Positions 5,334 through 7,472 of a stretch of 7,472 nucleotides of DNA are shown here, piece by piece. Origin of the DNA: Acholeplasmataceae bacterium (GTDB lineage Bacteria; Bacillota_I; Bacilli_A; ML615J-28; CAG-698); assembly GCA_012840905.1 (NCBI GenBank), contig DUVT01000168.1:1-7472 (forward strand). The letters run 5' to 3'. The first letter of the stretch is position 1, and every line of letters begins with the position of its first letter. The notes under the pieces were generated by a model that did no database searches, was not told the origin of the DNA, and saw only the letters and a program-made list of their open reading frames with translations. Position numbers and translations under genes: made by a program.

Positions 5334-7187
5334 TCATTTTTTTAATCTATATCTTAATAAGCGCATCCCATTAAGGATAACAACTAAGATACTTGCTTCA
5401 TGCACTAGCATGCCTATCGACATATTCATCCATTCACTAAAGAATAGACTGAAAAGTAAGAATGCTACTACACCGACTGCAATTAATATATTTTGTCTCA
5501 TATTTCTAACTGTTGCTTTTGTTAAACCTAGAGCATGGGGCAGGTAGCTGAAATTCGAATTGATTAAGACAACATCTGAAGTTTCAATAGCTACATCTGT
5601 CCCATTCCCCATGGCAATACCGATGTTTGCGATAGCAAGTGATGGGCTATCATTAACACCATCTCCTACAAAGGCAACTATTTGTCCTTGCTTTTGCAAG
5701 GTTGCAATATAATTTGCTTTGTCTTCTGGTAACATATTTCCATACGCCTCCGTTAAGCCCAGATCTTTTGCAACTAAGTCTACTGTACCTTGGTTGTCAC
5801 CAGATAAGACTATTAGGTTTTTTACACCTAGCTTTTTGAGTCTTCGTAATTCGGCCCTAACACCTTCACGAATTTGATCACGAATACCCATTAATAATAT
5901 TAGTTTCCCATTTACCGCAGTTAAAACTAATGAATTTCCATTTTTCTCAAAAGCTTCAATATCTTTATAAGCTTCTTCACTTATATCAACATTTTCACTT
6001 TCCATTAAAGAAACATTTCCAACTGCTATTTTTTCTCCTTTAATAGAAGCAATAATTCCGCCGCCTTTTATAACATCAGTATTCTCGACTAATAATGGCT
6101 CGACTTCGCCAATATATTCCACAATCGCCTTTGCAAGTGGATGATCTGATTCCTTCTCGATCGCAGAAAGGTATGCTAGGATTTCTTTAGGATCCTCTAC
6201 ATAATATTTTACATCTGAAACTTTTGGTTTACCAATTGTGAGTGTTCCTGTTTTATCAAAAACAATTGAGTCAACTCTACTAAAATCGTGCATTACTTCA
6301 CTACCCTTTAGTAGAACACCATTTCTTGCACCATTACCAATTCCCGCAACATTAGATACTGGTACACCAATTACTAAAGCCCCTGGACATCCCAAGACTA
6401 ATATTGTGATTGCTAGTGGGATATCTTTAGTAATCACCCAAACTACAACCGCTAAGAGTAATACAAATGGTGTGTAGTATTTAGAAAACCTATCTATAAA
6501 TCTTTCCGCTTCAGATTTGGAATCTTGAGCTTCTTCTACAAGTTCAATAATCTTACCAAATGTAGTATCTTCACCTACACGATTTGCAACTATTTGCAGT
6601 GTACCATTTTCCAAAATTGTTCCCGCATATACCTTTAAACCACTAACCTTTTCAACCGGAATCGATTCGCCAGTTATACTAGCTTCATTAACATATCCCT
6701 CTCCTGTTATTACAGTTCCATCAACTGGTATCTTTGAGCCAGTTTTTACAAGTAATGTATCACCAACATCAACTTCGTCTACTTCCACTTCTTCAAACTC
6801 GCCATTTTCCATTAACTTAAGTGCACTTTCTGGAGCCATCTCAGTTAATTCTTTAATCGCTGAACGTGTTTTGTTAAGTGTTCTTTGTTCAAGGAAGGCA
6901 CCAAATAAGAATAAAAATGTAACAATTGCTGACTCTTCATAATTTTTAATAATAAATGCACCAGTAACAGCAATTGTAACAAGCACATCAATACTTACTA
7001 CTTTTATTCTTAAGGCTTGATAAGCTTGAATCGCAATTGGTATAACACCTATAATTGATGCTGCAGCTAGAGTTATTTCAAAAATTAAATCATTCTTAAA
7101 CCCCAGTTTACTAATAAAACCTGTTACGATTAAAACTATACTTATAATAATTATATAGTTTTTGTTTTTTAATATGAACCTTTGCAT
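5334..7187 (-). CDS. P1B-type heavy-metal-translocating P-type ATPase with CPG membrane motif
   Basis: A 617-residue metal pump of the cell membrane, normally an exporter in this family. Membrane segments are roughly 10-28, 35-55, 63-82, 84-100, 240-258, 258-285, 567-584 and 588-607. Motifs: actuator TGES (172-175), phosphorylation site DKTGT (Asp311), P1B-specific HP (His349-Pro350), hinge GDGVND (508-513). The transport-site motif in the sixth segment is CPG (267-269) in GCPGALVIGVPVSN, not CPC, CPH, SPC or TPC. Gly269 is GGG, at least two changes from any Cys codon, so a one-base error does not explain it. The last segment has His596-Glu597-Ala-Ser, like the HEGxT motif I associate with P1B-4 (Fe/Co/Zn) pumps, whereas Zn/Cd pumps have Asp there. 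There is no N-terminal HMA or His-rich domain; the next gene supplies an HMA protein. The ATG follows GGGAGG by 4 nt. The substrate is unresolved; Fe2+, Zn2+, Co2+ or Mn2+ are all open. Confidence 0.92.
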   Translation of the reverse strand: MQRFILKNKNYIIIISIVLIVTGFISKLGFKNDLIFEITLAAASIIGVIPIAIQAYQALRIKVVSIDVLVTIAVTGAFIIKNYEESAIVTFLFLFGAFLEQRTLNKTRSAIKELTEMAPESALKLMENGEFEEVEVDEVDVGDTLLVKTGSKIPVDGTVITGEGYVNEASITGESIPVEKVSGLKVYAGTILENGTLQIVANRVGEDTTFGKIIELVEEAQDSKSEAERFIDRFSKYYTPFVLLLAVVVWVITKDIPLAITILVLGCPGALVIGVPVSNVAGIGNGARNGVLLKGSEVMHDFSRVDSIVFDKTGTLTIGKPKVSDVKYYVEDPKEILAYLSAIEKESDHPLAKAIVEYIGEVEPLLVENTDVIKGGGIIASIKGEKIAVGNVSLMESENVDISEEAYKDIEAFEKNGNSLVLTAVNGKLILLMGIRDQIREGVRAELRRLKKLGVKNLIVLSGDNQGTVDLVAKDLGLTEAYGNMLPEDKANYIATLQKQGQIVAFVGDGVNDSPSLAIANIGIAMGNGTDVAIETSDVVLINSNFSYLPHALGLTKATVRNMRQNILIAVGVVAFLLFSLFFSEWMNMSIGMLVHEASILVVILNGMRLLRYRLKK

Positions 7188-7203
7188 TTAGCCTCCCTTC
7201 TAC

Positions 7204-7472
7204 TTAACCAAAATAAGTATCATCTATTTCTTTTAACATTACATAAACTGCTTCATAACTTTCACAAACATCACCTGGAACTTCATAATTGTTTGTAATT
7301 TCTCTTAATTTTAGAATTTCAGTATCGAGATTTAGTTGATCGCTATTTGCTAATTTTTCAACCATTTCTTCAAAAACCTTTTTTACATCATAAAACTCAG
7401 GATGATGTTCACCATGTACTCTTGCAACAATCGGAACATACTGTCTTAACGTTTTAAACTTCCTTTCTATAA
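7204..7472 (-). CDS. Probable Ric-type iron-sulfur cluster repair protein, C-terminal part (5' end outside window)
   Basis: An open frame enters from the window edge and stops at TAA (7204-7206), giving 88 residues and too short a fragment to stand out by length. No ATG, GTG or TTG is found in frame before residue 36, so the start lies beyond the window; the AGGAAG near the edge is probably coding. The sequence YVPIVARVHGEHHPEF (11-26), followed by an acidic helix and NNYEVPGDVCESYEAVYVML (60-79), matches my memory of the small Ric/ScdA-related proteins of anaerobic Firmicutes, which are di-iron proteins linked to repair of oxidatively or nitrosatively damaged Fe-S clusters. His19, His22 and His23 are candidate metal ligands, and Cys69 is also notable. 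It ends 16 nt before the ATPase start with the same orientation, so it is probably the preceding gene of the same operon. Family assignment is from recognition only, hence the moderate confidence. Confidence 0.55.
   Translation of the reverse strand, partial: IERKFKTLRQYVPIVARVHGEHHPEFYDVKKVFEEMVEKLANSDQLNLDTEILKLREITNNYEVPGDVCESYEAVYVMLKEIDDTYFG

Noticed and set aside
6381..6389. CPG motif in the ATPase as a sequencing error for CPC
   Set aside because: The Gly codon is GGG, which needs at least two substitutions to become TGT or TGC, and the reading frame around it is intact.
6238..6477. Plus-strand open frame of about 79 codons
   Set aside because: It is antisense to the CPG and DKTGT region of the P-type ATPase, which is clearly coding on the minus strand.
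1..7472. Mycoplasma-type code with TGA read as tryptophan
   Set aside because: TGA ends the genes at 2248 and 5334 at sensible family lengths, and the tryptophan codons checked are TGG.
1..7472. CRISPR arrays, tRNA or rRNA genes, insertion sequences
   Set aside because: No spaced repeat array, cloverleaf-like or rRNA-like segment, or transposase frame was seen; almost all of the window is accounted for by metal-homeostasis genes and the EAL gene.

Overview
The window is AT-rich DNA. TGA is used as a stop codon (ends of the genes at 2248 and 5334) and the tryptophan codons I checked are TGG, so the code is the standard bacterial one. Strong AGGAGG-type ribosome sites, a TTG start, a lipoprotein signal peptide and near-consensus sigma-A promoters point to a low-GC Firmicute or a related lineage such as Erysipelotrichia, Haloplasma-like bacteria or the Acholeplasma side of the Mollicutes. 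I cannot name the species.

Layout. At 1-464 (+) is the 3' end of a gene for an EAL-domain cyclic-di-GMP phosphodiesterase. It converges on a metal operon, and the two meet at a bidirectional terminator (446-481). From 4953 down to 482 (-) runs a compact five-gene operon: substrate-binding lipoprotein, ATPase, permease, permease, DtxR/MntR-type repressor. This is the gene order of the treponemal tro operon (troABCD-troR). Gene junctions are 8 nt, 1 nt, a 4-nt ATGA overlap and 21 nt. A TTGACT-17-TATAAT promoter drives it, with a CTTAAG-centred putative operator over the expected transcription start. A second, internal promoter for the repressor alone lies over the stop codon of the last permease gene.

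Upstream on the same strand is a second unit that ends at its own terminator (5048-5080): the 3' part of a gene resembling the small Ric-type iron-sulfur repair protein (7204 to the window edge), a P1B-type metal-pumping ATPase with an unusual CPG membrane motif (5334-7187), and a free-standing CxxC metal-binding domain protein (5094-5321).

Together the genes look like a transition-metal homeostasis locus. One unit imports Mn2+ (possibly also Zn2+ or Fe2+) under a metal-sensing repressor encoded in the same operon. The other plausibly exports or buffers a metal and, if the Ric assignment holds, repairs iron-sulfur damage. The points most worth following are the winged-helix-like tails on both permeases, the CPG/HEAS motif pair in the ATPase, and the two-promoter arrangement for the repressor.
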